A DNA stretch of 64,000 bases from Acidimicrobiia bacterium (GCA_040878325.1 JBBDMM010000002.1:94176-158175); one strand, 5' to 3'; numbered from the stretch's first letter, positions 18,153 through 28,926 are shown. Notes: generated by a model from the sequence alone, not told the origin. A program made the numbers and translations.

Positions 18153-19420
18153 TCCGACAACCTCGTCGCCGCCATGCCAACCTCCCCTTGCCGTTCGTCG
18201 GAAGCCCGGATCGACACGAGCCAGGCGATTCTTCCACCCGACTCGACAACCGGCCACCTGGCTCGAAGACGGAGCGGCACGCCGGCCTCCCCGAGGGCGT
18301 CGGACACCTTCTTGGTGCCGCCGCGGATGCTGATCCGGTCACCCGGCCGAACGGCGCGGACCACCAACGGACCGTCGGCGGCGATCATGGCTCCATGCCT
18401 GCCCAGCCCCACCCTCCCCGACTCGATCCTCCAGCCACCGAACAGCGTCGCGCCCGGAACACCCAGCTCGACTGGCTCGAGTGGCTCATGCTGGTCTCCC
18501 CGATGAAGCGCCACATATGCGCCCTCTCGCGTGGCAATGAGTCCGCCGGACACCGAAGCTGCAGGACCCGCCACCGCCCCGAGTACGGCGGCGACATCGG
18601 AGGAGGTTCCGGGGTACGGGTCGAGCATCATCCTCAGCGCGTGGCGCACCACCCGGGAAGCAATCGGCTCCGGGAGGGCAGTGAGGGCGGCAACCGGGAT
18701 CAACACTGCCCCCTCATCCCACCTGAGGGGAACGACTTCGGCGCGTCGATCGAGGAGCGCATCGTCGGCTGCCGCTAGTCGGCCGGTGCGGGCCAACGCT
18801 GCAAGGAGCTCCGGGTTGAAGTCCCTGGCGAGGGCGGGGATCGTCTCGGCCCGCAGTCGGTTACGGCGAATCGCGGGGTCGTCGTTCTGCGGATCGTCCG
18901 CGAAGGCGAGCCCTGCGAGCGTGGCGACCTCGCGGGCAGCCTCTCGCGGGATGTCGAGCATGGGACGCACCCACGCGCCGCGACGCGACGGGATGCCTGC
19001 CAGCCCGGACAGCCCTGTTCCGCGCAGGAGGTTGCCGAGCACCGTCTCCGCCTGGTCGTCACGGGTATGGCCGGTGAGCACGGTCTCTCCGTCGCGCAAG
19101 ATCGACTCGATCGCTGCCAGTCTGCGTTCGCGCAGCTCGGTCTCCGACTCGCCGCCCGCGACATCGATCACCTGATGAGCCAACCCCAGTCGTTCCGCGA
19201 TTCGGGTTGCGGCCTGAACCATCGCCCCGGAACCCGGGAGGTGATGGTGGACGGTGACCGCGCGGGCCGGGCCGCCCCGCGACACGACCGCAAAGGCCAA
19301 CGCGGCCGAGTCTGCCCCCCCACTGAGGGCGACCACCACCGGGGAATCGGGGAGGCGAGGCACCACCGTCGCGACGAACGCGTCGAGTTCAGGTGCGGTC
19401 AACTCACCCGTTCGAGCCAT
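18149..19420 (-). CDS. tilS: tRNA(Ile)-lysidine synthase
   Basis: Modifies C34 of tRNA-Ile(CAU) to lysidine. The PP-loop ATPase motif SGGADSAALAF is at residues about 35-45, with the LTGHTRDDQAETVLGNLLRGTGLSGLAG block behind it. The C-terminal substrate-binding region (about residues 330-400) includes VRPGDRISIRGGTKKVSDA. At 423 residues it is complete. Its first 22 bases overlap the end of the metalloprotease gene. Confidence 0.95.
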   Translation of the reverse strand: MARTGELTAPELDAFVATVVPRLPDSPVVVALSGGADSAALAFAVVSRGGPARAVTVHHHLPGSGAMVQAATRIAERLGLAHQVIDVAGGESETELRERRLAAIESILRDGETVLTGHTRDDQAETVLGNLLRGTGLSGLAGIPSRRGAWVRPMLDIPREAAREVATLAGLAFADDPQNDDPAIRRNRLRAETIPALARDFNPELLAALARTGRLAAADDALLDRRAEVVPLRWDEGAVLIPVAALTALPEPIASRVVRHALRMMLDPYPGTSSDVAAVLGAVAGPAASVSGGLIATREGAYVALHRGDQHEPLEPVELGVPGATLFGGWRIESGRVGLGRHGAMIAADGPLVVRAVRPGDRISIRGGTKKVSDALGEAGVPLRLRARWPVVESGGRIAWLVSIRASDERQGEVGMAATRLSE

Positions 19421-20430
19421 CGCCTCGGTGCCCTGATCTCAGCGAGGGTTGGGAGGTGGTCCGGGCTCTCCCACACGGCATCGAGCGCGGAGAAGCCAGC
19501 GGTGCGCTCGACATCGAGGATGAACCGCTCCCCCATCTCGTATTGCTTCATCTTCAACTCGAGGCCGGTGAGCCGGAAGAAGGCGGCGGTACGGGGATCC
19601 TTACGACGCTGCTTGAGCATTCGCGACATCCGGTCCTGGCTGACAAGCCTCCTGGCGCCGATGCGGTCCATCACCACGTGGCCGTGGCCTTCGAGGAGCG
19701 ACATGAGGGCCTGGACGCGGTCGATCACTTGCCGTTGCTCCGGGGAAGCGATGATCCCCATGATCCCGGACTCGTCGACGATCGGCCGCCCCTCTCGAGC
19801 AGCAGACCTCATCTCGCCGGCGATCCGCTGGATGCGCCCCGGTTCTGGATTCGAAGACTCGACCAGCCCGCTGACCAACTCGAAGAAGTAGCCCTGAAGC
19901 CACGGGACGCCGGTGAACTGCAATCGGTGGGTGCATTCGTGCAGGGCCACCCAGAACCGGAACTCGTCGGGACGGAATTCGAACTGGCGCTCCATCCAAA
20001 GGACATTCGCCCCGACGAACATTACGGTGTCGCCGGCGTCATCGTCGCCCGAGGGCAGCACCAGCTCGTACTGACCGAGGACGCGGCGAGCGAGCACTCC
20101 CACGAGCGCGCCGACCTCGGCCCCGAGCAGACGCGACATCGTCCGGTGGCCGAGGCCTCCGCCGGGCGCCTGTTGGAGCTTCCTTTCGGCATGGGAAAGC
20201 AGCCGTCCGAAGGAGGCGATGTTGGCCGTCGCCCACTCGGATCGGGCGAGCACCGCCACGGTGGGGGTGCCCGACCAGACCAGTCCGGTTTCGTCGGCCA
20301 CCAGCTGCGACGCCTCCTCGACCAGGCGAGGGGCCTGGCGGGCCAGCAGATCGAAGTGGTAGGACTCTTCGAGAGGATGCGATCCCGCCATCCGCCCGGC
20401 GACCCGGGCGGCGACGTTCCAGTTGATCAC
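19399..20430 (-). CDS. Zinc-dependent metalloprotease family (DUF2342, F420-associated)
   Basis: 343 residues with the gluzincin motif HECTH inside WVALHECTHRLQF (about residue 170), so a zinc site is likely. The family is found almost only in F420-making actinobacteria and Chloroflexi next to tilS and hpt; its substrate is unknown. The start is GTG at 20430, overlapping the small membrane protein upstream by 4 bases. The C-terminus overlaps tilS. Confidence 0.85.
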   Translation of the reverse strand: MINWNVAARVAGRMAGSHPLEESYHFDLLARQAPRLVEEASQLVADETGLVWSGTPTVAVLARSEWATANIASFGRLLSHAERKLQQAPGGGLGHRTMSRLLGAEVGALVGVLARRVLGQYELVLPSGDDDAGDTVMFVGANVLWMERQFEFRPDEFRFWVALHECTHRLQFTGVPWLQGYFFELVSGLVESSNPEPGRIQRIAGEMRSAAREGRPIVDESGIMGIIASPEQRQVIDRVQALMSLLEGHGHVVMDRIGARRLVSQDRMSRMLKQRRKDPRTAAFFRLTGLELKMKQYEMGERFILDVERTAGFSALDAVWESPDHLPTLAEIRAPRRWLERVS

Positions 20431-20693
20431 GTTTCCTGCGACACGCGATAGCGGCCCTTGACCCTCACCCCGTACCCCAGAATCACACCGGCGATGGCGA
20501 CACCCGTAATCACCAGGAGGGTCGGCACGAGGAAGCGGAAGGTCCAGGCATCCTCGGCAGGTGGCGCGGGCTCCTCGCCCACCACGACCGCCGGTTCGTT
20601 GCTCGGGGCAGGGTCCTCTTGCGCCGAGGCGGGCAGCACCCCCAACGCGAACGAGAGGAGCAGGAGAAGAATCAGCGTGCGAGCGCGGGTCAT
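20427..20693 (-). CDS. Small membrane protein with signal peptide
   Basis: 88 residues: a cleavable-looking signal peptide (RTLILLLLLSFALGVLPASA), an acidic Pro-rich stretch (about residues 26-48), one membrane helix (FLVPTLLVITGVAIAGVILG) and a short basic tail. It overlaps the metalloprotease start and so belongs to that operon. No known family was recognised. Confidence 0.7.
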   Translation of the reverse strand: MTRARTLILLLLLSFALGVLPASAQEDPAPSNEPAVVVGEEPAPPAEDAWTFRFLVPTLLVITGVAIAGVILGYGVRVKGRYRVSQET

Positions 20694-20748
20694 GACCGCG
20701 AGATTACCCGCACCGGGGCCGCACGAAGCAGCCCGAGCCGAAGCCCTC

Positions 20749-20943
20749 TCAGCTCTCCGGGACGATCCGGCCGCGGAGGCGAGGGAACCTGGTCGGAGTG
20801 TGGGCGTAACAGTGCGCCCGCTTGTTGTACCGGGAGAGGAGGGTCACACAGGTGTCGTCCTCACAGACACGGGTGCCGTCGGTCGTCTTGGGAGCACGGA
20901 GCTTCCCTTGGACTCGATTGCCCTTCATGATCTCGGATGACAT
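20749..20943 (-). CDS. Small Cys-rich protein, possible zinc ribbon
   Basis: 64 residues, basic, with CEDDTC and, twelve residues later, CYAH; this C-x4-C-x12-C-x2-H spacing suggests a small zinc site. It follows the anti-sigma factor by 35 bases on the same strand. The Shine-Dalgarno GGAGG (20950-20954) is 6 bases from the ATG and can pair with CCTCC just upstream. Function unknown; position suggests a link to the thiol-stress sigma factor. Confidence 0.6.
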   Translation of the reverse strand: MSSEIMKGNRVQGKLRAPKTTDGTRVCEDDTCVTLLSRYNKRAHCYAHTPTRFPRLRGRIVPES

Positions 20944-20949
20944 TTCTTA

Positions 20950-20962
20950 CCTCCAAAGGAGG
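20950..20962 (-). promoter_or_regulatory. Hairpin that can hide the ribosome binding site of the small Cys protein
   Basis: On the minus strand CCTCC-TTT-GGAGG forms a 5-base-pair hairpin whose 3' arm is the Shine-Dalgarno of the gene starting at 20943. It would lower translation unless opened. Confidence 0.45.
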
Positions 20963-20978
20963 GGCGGAGCCCTGCAGG

Positions 20979-21221
20979 CTACCCCACACTCCCGTCGGAA
21001 TCATGTTCATGGATGAACGTCATGAGCCGCATCGGTAGTTCCGGCGGCATCTCGTCCCTACAGCACTGCCGTATCCGGAGCTTCAGAGCCTCTTCGAACC
21101 GGAAGCCTTCACCGCATGGCGGACACCGTCGCAGGTGCAAACGAATGCGGATTCGGCCGACGAGGTGCGTCTCGCCGTCGATGAAAGTGTACAGCTGGCC
21201 GTGAGCCTCGTTGCAATTCAT
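20979..21221 (-). CDS. rsrA: Zinc-binding anti-sigma factor, RsrA-like
   Basis: 80 residues with the RsrA-type zinc anti-sigma pattern: C3, then HLRRCPPC (H-x3-C-x2-C) and a CC pair at residues about 53-54. In the family, oxidation of these thiols releases the sigma factor. The ATG overlaps the sigma gene stop by 4 bases, the usual coupling of a sigma/anti-sigma pair. It is assigned to the mycothiol-system RsrA group by similarity in layout, not by measurement. Confidence 0.85.
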   Translation of the reverse strand: MNCNEAHGQLYTFIDGETHLVGRIRIRLHLRRCPPCGEGFRFEEALKLRIRQCCRDEMPPELPMRLMTFIHEHDSDGSVG

Positions 21222-21781
21222 GGTTCGGCGATGCCTCGTTCTTCTGCAAAGTCCCACAACGCCTTTTGCAGCGCCTTTCTTCCCCGATGGAGCCGCGACA
21301 TCACTGTGCCGATCGGCGTATCCATCATTTCGGCGATCTCCTTGTAGGAGAAACCTTCGACGTCGGCGAGGAGCACCGGGATCCTGAAGTTCTCCGGAAG
21401 GGACTCGAGGGCCGCCTTGATGTCCTCGTCCACGATCGACTCGAGGGCCTCGTCCTCGGCGCTGCGCTCTGCTCCGCCGGGTCCGGGCTCGCCCATCCGC
21501 TGGTACAGGTACAGATCCTCGAGATCGCCGAGTTCCACCTCGGTGGGGCGTCGGGTCGCCTGTCGATACCGGTTGATGAAGGTATTGGTGAGGATCCGAT
21601 AGAGCCACGCTCGCAGATTCGTGCCGGACTGGAACGTGTGATACCCCCGGTAGGCCTTGAGCAGGGCCTCCTGGAGCACGTCCTCGGCATCGGACGGATT
21701 GCGCGTCATTCTCAGCGCAGCGGAATACAACTGCGGAAGGAATTCGGTCACATCGGATTCGAACGTGGCCTGGTCGGCCAT
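21218..21781 (-). CDS. sigR: ECF sigma factor, SigR/SigH-like
   Basis: 187-residue group IV sigma factor. The sigma-2 region has [23 protein letters not shown] and [19 protein letters not shown]; sigma-4 has [21 protein letters not shown] and [15 protein letters not shown]. Together with the adjacent RsrA-like protein this indicates control of the thiol-oxidative stress response. The ATG at 21781 has GGAAGGGG upstream; longer frames would run through the tRNA gene and are rejected. Confidence 0.9.
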   Translation of the reverse strand: MADQATFESDVTEFLPQLYSAALRMTRNPSDAEDVLQEALLKAYRGYHTFQSGTNLRAWLYRILTNTFINRYRQATRRPTEVELGDLEDLYLYQRMGEPGPGGAERSAEDEALESIVDEDIKAALESLPENFRIPVLLADVEGFSYKEIAEMMDTPIGTVMSRLHRGRKALQKALWDFAEERGIAEP

Positions 21782-21837
21782 AAGCAGGCCCCTTCCGGGC
21801 AGGCTCCCATCGGATCGGTGCTCCCCGAATTCGACGG

Positions 21838-21912
21838 TGGAGCCGGAGCGGGGATTTGAACCCCGGACCTGCTCATTACGAGTGAGCTGCTCTACCCCTG
21901 AGCTACTCCGGC
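21838..21912 (-). tRNA. tRNA-Thr(CGU)
   Basis: Complete cloverleaf on the minus strand. The acceptor is GCCGGAG/CTCCGGC; the D-arm GCTC...GAGC; the anticodon stem GCTCA/TGAGC with loop CTCGTAA, anticodon CGT. The T-arm is CGGGG-TTCAAAT-CCCCG. The discriminator is T and CCA is encoded (21838-21840). Confidence 0.97.
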
Positions 21913-21948
21913 GGCGGCGAGGAATGGTAAACGATCGGTCACCTGCTC

Positions 21949-22026
21949 CAGCCACGGCTCCGGCCAGAGGCTGCGAGGCCCCGACTCGCCTTGGAGACCA
22001 TCTTGCTGTGGCTGGAGCCGTGGCTG
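21949..22026. repeat. Intergenic inverted repeat sharing a word with 2176-2191
   Basis: CAGCCACGGCTCC (21949-21961) and its exact reverse complement GGAGCCGTGGCTG (22014-22026) flank about 52 bases. The right arm contains the 16-base word also seen at 2176-2191. Confidence 0.6.
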
Positions 22027-22034
22027 AAGCTGCT

Positions 22035-22472
22035 TCAGGGATGACTGGGATCTCGCGTGATCCCCGCGGCCTGCTGTTCCGCCCGCACGAAGGCGACGAT
22101 CTTGGCTACGTCCGCCCGGGTGAGATGCGGCAGCGGAGCCATCGCGCCGAAGGTCCAGTGGTGCGGCACAACACCCGCGGCGACCGCCTGCTGGAACGCC
22201 TCATCCGAATGGTGGTTGGGGGCGTAGATGACGTCCAGAAACGGTGGTCCTGTGGTGGTGCCCATCAGGTCGGACCCATGGCAGACCGCACAGTTGTCGA
22301 GGTAGAGCTGCTCTCCTGCGGCGACGGTGGCCGGATCGGTCGATGCGGTCGTCCCTGGCGGTGCAGACGTCACCGCGACGAAGACGATGAGGACGGCTCC
22401 AAGAATGCCGGCCACCCACCAGACAATCCGATTCGGCTTCGGCGATCCCGGTCGCTTCCTGGCAGGACTCAT
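22035..22472 (-). CDS. Membrane-anchored class I cytochrome c
   Basis: 145 residues: an N-terminal membrane anchor ([19 protein letters not shown]), a linker, and one haem site CAVCH (about residue 60). Met residues in GTTTGPP/GAMAPLP segments could serve as the sixth ligand. It is transcribed away from the copper-type ATPase, sharing a 67-base promoter region with it. It could be an electron carrier for copper or respiratory enzymes; the partner is unknown. Confidence 0.85.
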   Translation of the reverse strand: MSPARKRPGSPKPNRIVWWVAGILGAVLIVFVAVTSAPPGTTASTDPATVAAGEQLYLDNCAVCHGSDLMGTTTGPPFLDVIYAPNHHSDEAFQQAVAAGVVPHHWTFGAMAPLPHLTRADVAKIVAFVRAEQQAAGITRDPSHP

Positions 22473-22502
22473 GATCGCCCTCTCGTCGCTGGAGAAGTCG
22501 CC

Positions 22503-22531
22503 AACCTACCCCACCCCTTGGTGGGTAGGTT
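22503..22531. promoter_or_regulatory. Palindrome resembling a CsoR/RicR-type copper operator
   Basis: AACCTACCCCACC and GGTGGGTAGGTT form a near-perfect inverted repeat (one extra C) 9 bases before the ATPase ATG and between the two divergent genes. TACCC...GGGTA cores are typical of copper-responsive CsoR/RicR operators. No csoR gene is in the window, so the regulator is inferred. Confidence 0.5.
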
Positions 22532-22539
22532 CCGCTTCC

Positions 22540-24555
<2,016 letters not shown>

Positions 24556-24561
24556 AACCGC

Positions 24562-24858
24562 CTACCCCGCCCGTTCGCTCCGATCGGGATAGACGATCCG
24601 GAGGCCCTGGTCGTAGCGGACAGGGGGCTGCACGAACCTGAGCTCCATGAAGGTCAGGCCCGGGTAGTCGAGGTCCTCGTAGAGCTCCGCGATCACGTCG
24701 TCGGGCAGCAACTCGGCGATCCGTAGCATTTCTCGCCGGTCGTCGGGTCGTGCGCCGACGAAACGCAGCTCTCCCTCCTCATCGAGTCGCTCAGCGAGGC
24801 GGTCAGCGACCTCTCGCCGCCACGCCCGTCGGGAGCGAACCTCGCGGAACAATGGCAT
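24562..24858 (-). CDS. Small protein of unknown function
   Basis: 98 residues, highly charged and without membrane segments or Cys; predicted mixed helix/strand (RRAWRREVADRLAERLDEE, then ELLPDDVIAELYEDLDYPGL). It converges on the CopB-like gene with a 6-base gap. A palindrome lies 20 bases upstream of its ATG. Not recognised. Confidence 0.6.
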   Translation of the reverse strand: MPLFREVRSRRAWRREVADRLAERLDEEGELRFVGARPDDRREMLRIAELLPDDVIAELYEDLDYPGLTFMELRFVQPPVRYDQGLRIVYPDRSERAG

Positions 24859-24877
24859 CCGGGTACTCCACCCTGGA

Positions 24878-24895
24878 AATCACAACAGTGTGATT
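24878..24895. promoter_or_regulatory. Palindrome AATCACA-N4-TGTGATT
   Basis: Perfect 7-base arms with a 4-base spacer, just upstream of the 98-residue gene. A related palindrome (ATCACATGTGAT) occurs at 44385-44396. This is probably a dimeric repressor site; the regulator is unknown. Confidence 0.45.
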
Positions 24896-24941
24896 GTGGT
24901 GTCACCCGCGCGCGGAGCGTGGTATTTCCGCCGACCTCTTG

Positions 24942-24971
24942 CTGGAGACTGGAGACTGGAGACTGGAGACT
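24942..24971. repeat. Heptamer array (CTGGAGA, 4 units) next to the acyl-CoA dehydrogenase stop
   Basis: Four perfect CTGGAGA units plus CT, ending 2 bases from the stop codon of the minus-strand gene at 24974. Confidence 0.9.
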
Positions 24972-24973
24972 CT

Positions 24974-26143
24974 CTACCGGGGTACTTGACTCCAGGGGAG
25001 GTCCTTGTCGACCCGGGGCTCCCCGGCGAGACCGAGGACACGCTCGCCGAGGATGTTCTTCATGATCTCGGAGGTGCCGCCTTCGATCGAGTTCGCCCGC
25101 GCCCGCAGGAACGCCTTGACCGGCGGGTGGCTGGTGAATTCGTCAGGCCGGGTCATCTGGTACGAGTCGTAGAGCATTCCCTCCGGTCCCATCAACTCGA
25201 CGACGAATTCATAGATCTTCTTGTTCAGTTCGGCGTAGACCAGCTTGGCGGTGGATCCCTCGGGTCCCGGGGTGCCGATCATCCGCATCTGGCCGGCGCG
25301 CAGGTTGGTGAGCCGGGCAGCCTCGGCGCGGACCCAGAGCGTCATGAGCCTGTCACGAGCGGCATTGTCGTCGTGGCCGTACTCCTTCCACACCCGCACC
25401 GCCTCACTGATCGGGCCGGCGGCCCGGGGGGCGATCGTGCCACCGATGGCAACCCGCTCGTTCATCAGCGTCGTCAGCGCCACCCTCCACCCGTCGCCGA
25501 CCTCGCCGATGCGGTTCTCGTCGGGAATTCGCGCGTCGTCGAAATAGACCTCGTTGAACTCGGCCTCGCCGGTGATCTGGCGAAGCGGCCTCACCTCGAC
25601 TCCCGGAGATTCCATATCGACGATGAAATACGACATGCCCTGATGTTTGGGGACCTCGGGATCGGTCCGGACCACAAGCATCCCCCACTTTGCAACATGG
25701 GCGAGGGTGGTCCATACCTTCTGACCGTTCACCACCCACTCGTCGCCATCGCGCAGCGCCTTCATGGCCAGGGCGGCCACATCCGAACCCGCCCCCGGCT
25801 CGGAGAACATCTGACACCAGATCTCCTCGCCGGTGAACATCGGGCGTAGCCACTGGCGTTGCTGGGCCTCGGTGCCATGCTCCATCAGCACATGGGCGCC
25901 CATGCCCACCCCGAGCGCATTGAACCGGGCGGGATGGGGGGCGCCCGCATCCGCCAGCCGCTGCTCGACGAGGGTCTGCAGACCGCGCGGCGCCTCCACT
26001 CCTCCAAGGCCTTCGGGGAACCACACCCACGCGAGGCCCATGTCGTAGCGGGCACCGAGGAATTCGACCGGGTCGCCCTTCGGATCGTGTTCCGCCAGCA
26101 GACGGTCGATCGATCCCTCGACGGTCTTCGCAGTGATGGTCAT
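24974..26143 (-). CDS. Acyl-CoA dehydrogenase
   Basis: FAD-dependent alpha,beta-dehydrogenation of an acyl-CoA. The 389 residues show the FAD-binding MFSEPGAGSDVAAL, VNGQKVWTTLAHVA, the C-terminal ANSIEGGTSEIMKNILGERVLGL helix and the middle beta domain. The start MTITAKT at 26143 avoids a short unsupported extension. Neighbours do not fix the substrate chain; fatty acid or sterol side-chain breakdown are both possible. Confidence 0.9.
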   Translation of the reverse strand: MTITAKTVEGSIDRLLAEHDPKGDPVEFLGARYDMGLAWVWFPEGLGGVEAPRGLQTLVEQRLADAGAPHPARFNALGVGMGAHVLMEHGTEAQQRQWLRPMFTGEEIWCQMFSEPGAGSDVAALAMKALRDGDEWVVNGQKVWTTLAHVAKWGMLVVRTDPEVPKHQGMSYFIVDMESPGVEVRPLRQITGEAEFNEVYFDDARIPDENRIGEVGDGWRVALTTLMNERVAIGGTIAPRAAGPISEAVRVWKEYGHDDNAARDRLMTLWVRAEAARLTNLRAGQMRMIGTPGPEGSTAKLVYAELNKKIYEFVVELMGPEGMLYDSYQMTRPDEFTSHPPVKAFLRARANSIEGGTSEIMKNILGERVLGLAGEPRVDKDLPWSQVPR

Positions 26144-26191
26144 GGCGCCATGTTGGCACACCACCAGCGGTGCCCGGCAAAGAAACCTTTG

Positions 26192-27109
26192 CTAGGGGGT
26201 GAGCGCTTCCCGCATCGCCTGCTCCAAGTCGGTGTCGCTGAATACGAAGCCGTCCGCCTGAAGGCGGGCGGGAACGGCGCGCTGCCCTTCGAGGACCAGA
26301 GCATCGGCGAGTTCGCTCCCGAGCACGATCTTCAGCACGAACCCGGGTATCGGCATCACCGTGGGGCGGCGAATGACCCGACCGAGGGTCTTGATGAACT
26401 CCCGATTGGTGACCGGGTGGGGAGACACCAGGTTCACCGGGCCGACAAGTTGGGAATCGACGAGCAAGTGGCGTATGCCGGCCACCTCGTCGCGAAGAGA
26501 GATCCACGACCAGTACATCTTCCCCCCGCCCACGGGACCCCCCAGGCCCCACCGATACGGACTCAACCACCGGGGCCCAAACGGGGCGAGCAGCCTCCCG
26601 AGGGCACCGCCGTCGGGGCTGAGCACGATCCCGGATCGCGGCGTGACCACCCTGATCCCCGCGGCAGACGCCGGTGCGGTGGCCGCCTCCCAGGCCGCGG
26701 TGAGGTCGGTGAGGAACCCTTCACCCTTGGGGGCGTCATCGGTGAGGATCCGGTCACCGCCGTCGCCGAAGAAACCAGTGGCCGAGCCGTTCACCAACAC
26801 CGAGGGCCGTTGCGCGGCAGCCGCAAGTGCCTGTGCGAGCACCCGGGTGGGACCTACCCGGCTTTCCCACAAGAGATGCTTCTCCCGGTCGGACCAACGA
26901 CGCTCTCCGATCGATCGTCCCCCGAAATTGGCCACGCCGTCGAACCCTTCGACCAGGCGGGGTTCGAGCGGGTGCGGAGGGTCCCAGGCGATTCCCTCGG
27001 CCTTCGTCTCGGGGCGGACGAGGCGCACCACTTCGTGGCCTTCGCCGGCGAGGCGATCGGCGAGAGCGGATCCGATCAGGCCCGATGAGCCAGCAATGAG
27101 AAATCGCAT
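26192..27109 (-). CDS. TIGR01777-family NAD(P) epimerase/dehydratase-like protein
   Basis: 305 residues of the extended SDR fold with a C-terminal DUF1731-type domain. It has the nucleotide motif GSSGLIGSALADRL, the family block NFGGRSIGERRWSD, and PRSGIVLSPDGGALGRLL; near the C-terminus are LEGQRAVPARLQADGFVF and a short tail. Homologues (YfcH, SDR39U1) lack a known substrate. Confidence 0.88.
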   Translation of the reverse strand: MRFLIAGSSGLIGSALADRLAGEGHEVVRLVRPETKAEGIAWDPPHPLEPRLVEGFDGVANFGGRSIGERRWSDREKHLLWESRVGPTRVLAQALAAAAQRPSVLVNGSATGFFGDGGDRILTDDAPKGEGFLTDLTAAWEAATAPASAAGIRVVTPRSGIVLSPDGGALGRLLAPFGPRWLSPYRWGLGGPVGGGKMYWSWISLRDEVAGIRHLLVDSQLVGPVNLVSPHPVTNREFIKTLGRVIRRPTVMPIPGFVLKIVLGSELADALVLEGQRAVPARLQADGFVFSDTDLEQAMREALTP

Positions 27110-27142
27110 TGGTCGCGAGGGTAAGCGCCTCGCCGCCCAAGG

Positions 27143-27225
27143 GGCCGACGGTCAACGGCCTACAGCCAGAATGTGCGGCAAAGCCCCGCGCGTCTCTTGC
27201 CGTCGGCAGTGGGCCGTGGGCCTAT
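27143..27225. repeat. Inverted pair of heptamer arrays (GGCC-type)
   Basis: The left half is GGCCGAC GGTCAAC GGCCTAC AGCCAGA (27143-27170); the right half is GGCAGTG GGCCGTG GGCCTAT (27205-27225). The halves are roughly reverse complements, so the gap between two minus-strand genes could fold into a long hairpin. It is closely related to the element at 56800-56869. Confidence 0.75.
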
Positions 27226-27839
27226 CCCCCTGAGTTGCGCAGCTCGGCTGCAGACCGGAGGGCCCCGTCGATGCGTTTCTCCCACTCCCTGGTCATCGCT
27301 CCCGCCGGGTCACCCCCGGGCGGATAGTCCCCCGGTTGGATCGGCTCGCAAGCCACCACGGTCACCGGGTTGCGCGAGAGCCGCCGGACGCCACGTCCCA
27401 GCACCAGGTCGGTGCCGACAATCGCCATGGGGACCAGCGGCACCCCGGCGCGGCGCGCCAGCCAGGCAGCTCCCCGTTTGGGCTCGACCTCACCCCAAGC
27501 CCAGACGCGAAGGCCCTCGGGAAACAACCCGACGGTCCCCCCGGCAGCGAGCTCGGCGAGAGCCACTCGCAGGGCTCCAAGCGGCGCCTTCGTTCTCGAC
27601 ATCGGAATGGCCCCGAGCCAGAGTGTCAGTCGGTCGAAGATGGTCGACCTTCCGAACAACTCGTCGACTGCGAGGAATCTGACCGGTCGACCAGCGCCAA
27701 AGCTCACCACCACCGGATCCACGTGGGAATAGTGATTGGCCGCGAGCACGAGCGGCCCGGCAGGAAGCTCCGGGCCGATTCGCTCGAAGTCTGCCCACAG
27801 CCGCGAAAGGGCGATCCCCACCGGGCGGGCGACCCTCAT
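27222..27839 (-). CDS. 1-acyl-sn-glycerol-3-phosphate acyltransferase family protein
   Basis: PlsC-type enzyme of phospholipid synthesis. The catalytic NHYSHVD (HX4D) is near residue 35, with glycerophosphate-binding GLFPEGLR about 75 residues later and VPLVPMAIVGTD at the end of the core. From ATG 27839 the length is 205 residues; a TTG at 27896 overlapping holB would add 19. The choice is uncertain, but both keep all motifs. Confidence 0.88.
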   Translation of the reverse strand: MRVARPVGIALSRLWADFERIGPELPAGPLVLAANHYSHVDPVVVSFGAGRPVRFLAVDELFGRSTIFDRLTLWLGAIPMSRTKAPLGALRVALAELAAGGTVGLFPEGLRVWAWGEVEPKRGAAWLARRAGVPLVPMAIVGTDLVLGRGVRRLSRNPVTVVACEPIQPGDYPPGGDPAGAMTREWEKRIDGALRSAAELRNSGG

Positions 27840-27870
27840 CGAGGGTCGGGCACCGAACGGGAAGCCGGGC

Positions 27871-28926
27871 CTAAGTCGCGGTTCCAAGGTCGGCAAACAG
27901 CGCCCCGAAGGCGAGCTCGGGTCGTTGGTTGGCGTTCATGGAGTCGACTGCGTCGAGAACGCGATGGGCCTTCGTCACAGCGCCTCGAGCCGATACTTCA
28001 GCCAGATCAGCCCCACTGACATCTCGATTCCGTACCGGTCCACCGTACTGGGCGACCGCGGCGTCCCGATACCACGATGCAAGAATCTCGAGGCCGGCGG
28101 TGTGCAGGGCGGCACCCGCTCGCCGGCGCTCGCGCTCGTGACGCTCCTTGATCATCCGGAGGTCGTGGCCCTGGTCTTCGCCTTGGGAGAGTTCCAGGGC
28201 ATGACGATCACCCAGGCCTGCGAGAAGCGGCTCGACGGCACCCACCAACTCCTCGGCCAGCCGGTACGCATCCCCCGGGCTCGGGGTGACCCGCATCGGA
28301 ACAGAAAGCCAGGCGGTGCGAAACGCCGCGACCTCGGGACGCGTCGCCAGCATCAGAGCGATGCCCGGGCGGCCGCCCGACGATGTAGCAACCCGCTCAG
28401 CCTGATCCGCCGAGATCCCTTGCTCCACCAGCGCCCGCGCGATCTCGGCCTCGGGCACCCGACCGAAGAATACGGTCCGAGAGCGACTCGACACCGTCGC
28501 GGGGAGGTCGTCGAGCGACTCGACGACGAGCACGAACATCGTGGTGGCCGACGGCTCCTCGAGTGTCTTGAGCAGGGCGTTGGCCGCTTCGTCATTCATC
28601 GCGCCGGCCTCCTCGAACACGAACACTTTGCGGGTGGCCTCGACCGGGGTGAGCACCGATCGAGCCACCGTGTCGCGCGCACGATCGACGGTGAGCGCCG
28701 AACGTCCGTCGGGTTCGACGAGCACCAGGTCCGGGTGGTGGCCGGCCAACGCCCGACGGACGTCCCGCTCGTCGTCTCCGCAGAGAATGTGGGCGGCGAA
28801 GAGCCGGGCCACCGTCGCCTTACCGACGCTGCCCGGGCCAACGAACATATACGCGTGCGAAGGCTGCTTGAGGTCGCCCTCGAGCATCTCGAGGACGGCT
28901 CGGTGGCCGATGATCTCGCGGAACAT
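27871..28926 (-). CDS. holB: DNA polymerase III delta-prime subunit
   Basis: Clamp-loader subunit. The 351 residues start MFREIIGHRAVLEML and show SHAYMFVGPGSVGKATVA (an intact P-loop), NALLKTLEEPSATTMFVL and TVSSRSRTVFFG (the SRC-like motif). The ATG shares one base with the tmk stop (TGATG), so it is tightly coupled to tmk. The usual four-Cys zinc site is not obvious. Confidence 0.9.
   Translation of the reverse strand: MFREIIGHRAVLEMLEGDLKQPSHAYMFVGPGSVGKATVARLFAAHILCGDDERDVRRALAGHHPDLVLVEPDGRSALTVDRARDTVARSVLTPVEATRKVFVFEEAGAMNDEAANALLKTLEEPSATTMFVLVVESLDDLPATVSSRSRTVFFGRVPEAEIARALVEQGISADQAERVATSSGGRPGIALMLATRPEVAAFRTAWLSVPMRVTPSPGDAYRLAEELVGAVEPLLAGLGDRHALELSQGEDQGHDLRMIKERHERERRRAGAALHTAGLEILASWYRDAAVAQYGGPVRNRDVSGADLAEVSARGAVTKAHRVLDAVDSMNANQRPELAFGALFADLGTAT

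Noticed and set aside
21782..21955. N-terminal extension of the SigR-like protein
   Set aside because: The extra residues ([20 protein letters not shown]) are a translation of the tRNA-Thr gene.
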